From contig DASUFI010000037.1 of NCBI GenBank assembly GCA_036274635.1, forward strand, positions 1 through 22,577: DNA of 22,577 bases, written 5' to 3'. This stretch comes from DASUFI01 sp036274635. GTDB lineage: Bacteria; Planctomycetota; B15-G4. The stretch's first letter is position 1; every line of letters begins with the position of its first letter. The notes beneath the pieces are model-generated. The model saw nothing but the letters and a program-made list of their open reading frames with translations, had not been told where the DNA came from and searched no databases. A program made the translations under genes and the position numbers. Shown here piece after piece: positions 21,708-22,577 of the stretch.

Positions 21708-22577
21708 TTGAGCGGATCGGCGCGCGCCACGGCGCTGCTCGCGGTCGCGCTGGGGCTGCTGCTGGCCGGCACGCTGTTCCGCGAGGCGCTCTTCGACGGC
21801 CAGGTGCTCAGCCCCGCGGACTGCCTGCTGCGCCTGCCGCCCTGGGCCGCCGAGGCGCCGCGCGGCTTCCTGCCCGGCAACCCGGTGCTCTCGGACCAGG
21901 CCACGCAGTTCCAGCCGTGGGCGCTGCTGGAGCAGCGCCAGCTCGACGCGGGCATTCCACCCCTGTGGAACCCCTACGCCGCGTGCGGCCAGCCGCTCTT
22001 CGCGAACATGCAGAGCGCTTTCCTCTCGCCCTACGCGATCTGGCGCTGGCTGCTGCCCCTGGGCGCGGCGCTGGTGGCCATCGCGATCAGCAAGCTGCTG
22101 GTGGCGGGCGTCGGCACCGCGCTGCTCGCGCGGCGGCTCGGCTGCTCGCCGGTGGCCGCCTGCGTGGCGGGCCTGGCCTTCGCGCTGGGCGGCTTTCAGA
22201 TGCTCTGGCTGGGCCATCCGCACAGCGCGACCGCCTCGCTCTTGCCGGTGCTGCTGCTGCTGGTCGAGCACTGGCTCGAGCGCGGCGGCCGCGGTTGGCT
22301 GCCCGTGGGCTGGGCCCTCGCCGTCGCGGCGCTCGTCCTGTCGGGGCACGTCGAGACGGCGCTGCACGTGGCGCTCATCGTCGCGTTGTGGTCCGTGCTG
22401 CGCGGCGCCGGGCGGCCGTGGCGCGCGCGGCTCGCGCAGCTGGCGGCGCTGCTCGGCTGGGCCGTGGTCGGCGCGCTCGTGGCGGGCGTGCAGTGGGTGC
22501 CCTTCGTCGAGTACCTGCTGCAGTCGTCGGCCTACGCGCAGCGCAGCGGCCTGCAGGAGCAGTGGCGCGTGCTGCCG
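21708..22577 (+). CDS. YfhO-like multi-pass membrane protein, N-terminal part (3' end outside window)
   Basis: This frame is open from a stop at 21654 to the window's end and is read from a TTG start at 21708, the first start codon in it, with GGGG seven bases upstream. The 290 visible residues begin with a membrane helix (TALLAVALGLLLAGTLF). An extracytoplasmic loop follows with SDQATQFQPWALLEQRQLDAGIPPLWNPYAACGQPLFANMQSAFLSPY. Then come several membrane helices (ALVAIAISKLLVAGVGTALLA, ACVAGLAFALGGFQMLWLGHP, SLLPVLLLLVEHWLE, VGWALAVAALVLSGHVETALH, LLGWAVVGALVAGVQWVPF). The DQ..QF.PW and P.WNPY..CG.P..AN blocks are typical of YfhO-like GT-C-fold proteins, thought to handle glycosylation from lipid-linked sugars. 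The co-located GT2 gene could supply such a donor, though this is speculative. Confidence 0.85.
   Translation, partial: MSGSARATALLAVALGLLLAGTLFREALFDGQVLSPADCLLRLPPWAAEAPRGFLPGNPVLSDQATQFQPWALLEQRQLDAGIPPLWNPYAACGQPLFANMQSAFLSPYAIWRWLLPLGAALVAIAISKLLVAGVGTALLARRLGCSPVAACVAGLAFALGGFQMLWLGHPHSATASLLPVLLLLVEHWLERGGRGWLPVGWALAVAALVLSGHVETALHVALIVALWSVLRGAGRPWRARLAQLAALLGWAVVGALVAGVQWVPFVEYLLQSSAYAQRSGLQEQWRVLP

Noticed and set aside
1..22577. CRISPR arrays, tRNA or rRNA genes and insertion sequences
   Set aside because: No regularly spaced repeats, no tRNA-like or rRNA-like segments, and no transposase motifs were seen on either strand.

Overview
The window is very GC-rich (roughly 70% by eye) and gene-dense, carrying about 20 genes on both strands. 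It reads as a chromosomal stretch of a planctomycete or a close relative. The clues are a DUF1800–DUF1501 gene pair, an ECF sigma factor of the 'TTRWSVV' type placed directly before a zinc-ribbon Ser/Thr protein kinase with many membrane segments, a secreted right-handed beta-helix protein with a Cys-poor C-terminal domain, and many secreted proteins of unknown function. This assignment is inferred from gene content; no rRNA or tRNA gene was seen.

Layout. 1-712: the 3' part of anmK (anhydro-MurNAc kinase). 727-6153, minus strand: a putative lipoprotein, a secreted beta-helix protein and two tandem paralogous secreted proteins, each built from four related repeat units. 6321-8443, plus strand: mtnP (methylthioadenosine phosphorylase) translationally coupled to a TPR lipoprotein. 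8180-8680, minus strand: a TlpA/thioredoxin-like gene interrupted by one in-frame TGA exactly where the first Cys of the CxxC active site belongs. Two back-to-back perfect hairpins follow that TGA, so it is best read as a selenoprotein. 8824-12519, plus strand: a 60-residue protein, an ECF sigma factor and a membrane-bound Ser/Thr kinase. 12529-12617: a large bipartite hairpin. 12628-15299: the DUF1800/DUF1501 pair. 15487-16833: the MgtE magnesium transporter. 16834-17263: a decayed region with an ECF sigma-factor remnant and a run of inverted repeats. 17264-17933: a HigB/HigA-type toxin–antitoxin pair. 17958-21464, minus strand: a probable operon of aldehyde dehydrogenase, YkgJ-type Cys-cluster protein, ornithine-cyclodeaminase-like protein and GT2 glycosyltransferase. 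21708-end: the start of a YfhO-like multi-pass membrane protein that runs off the edge.

How the genes work together. The sigma factor and kinase probably form one signalling module. DUF1800 and DUF1501 are a conserved export-linked pair. HigB and HigA form a self-regulated toxin–antitoxin unit. The minus-strand ALDH cluster is tightly packed (ATGA overlap, 38 bp and 5 bp gaps), but no single pathway can be named from the sequence.

The main discovery candidate is the UGA-containing thioredoxin-like gene with its downstream RNA structure. The second is the pair of four-repeat secreted proteins.
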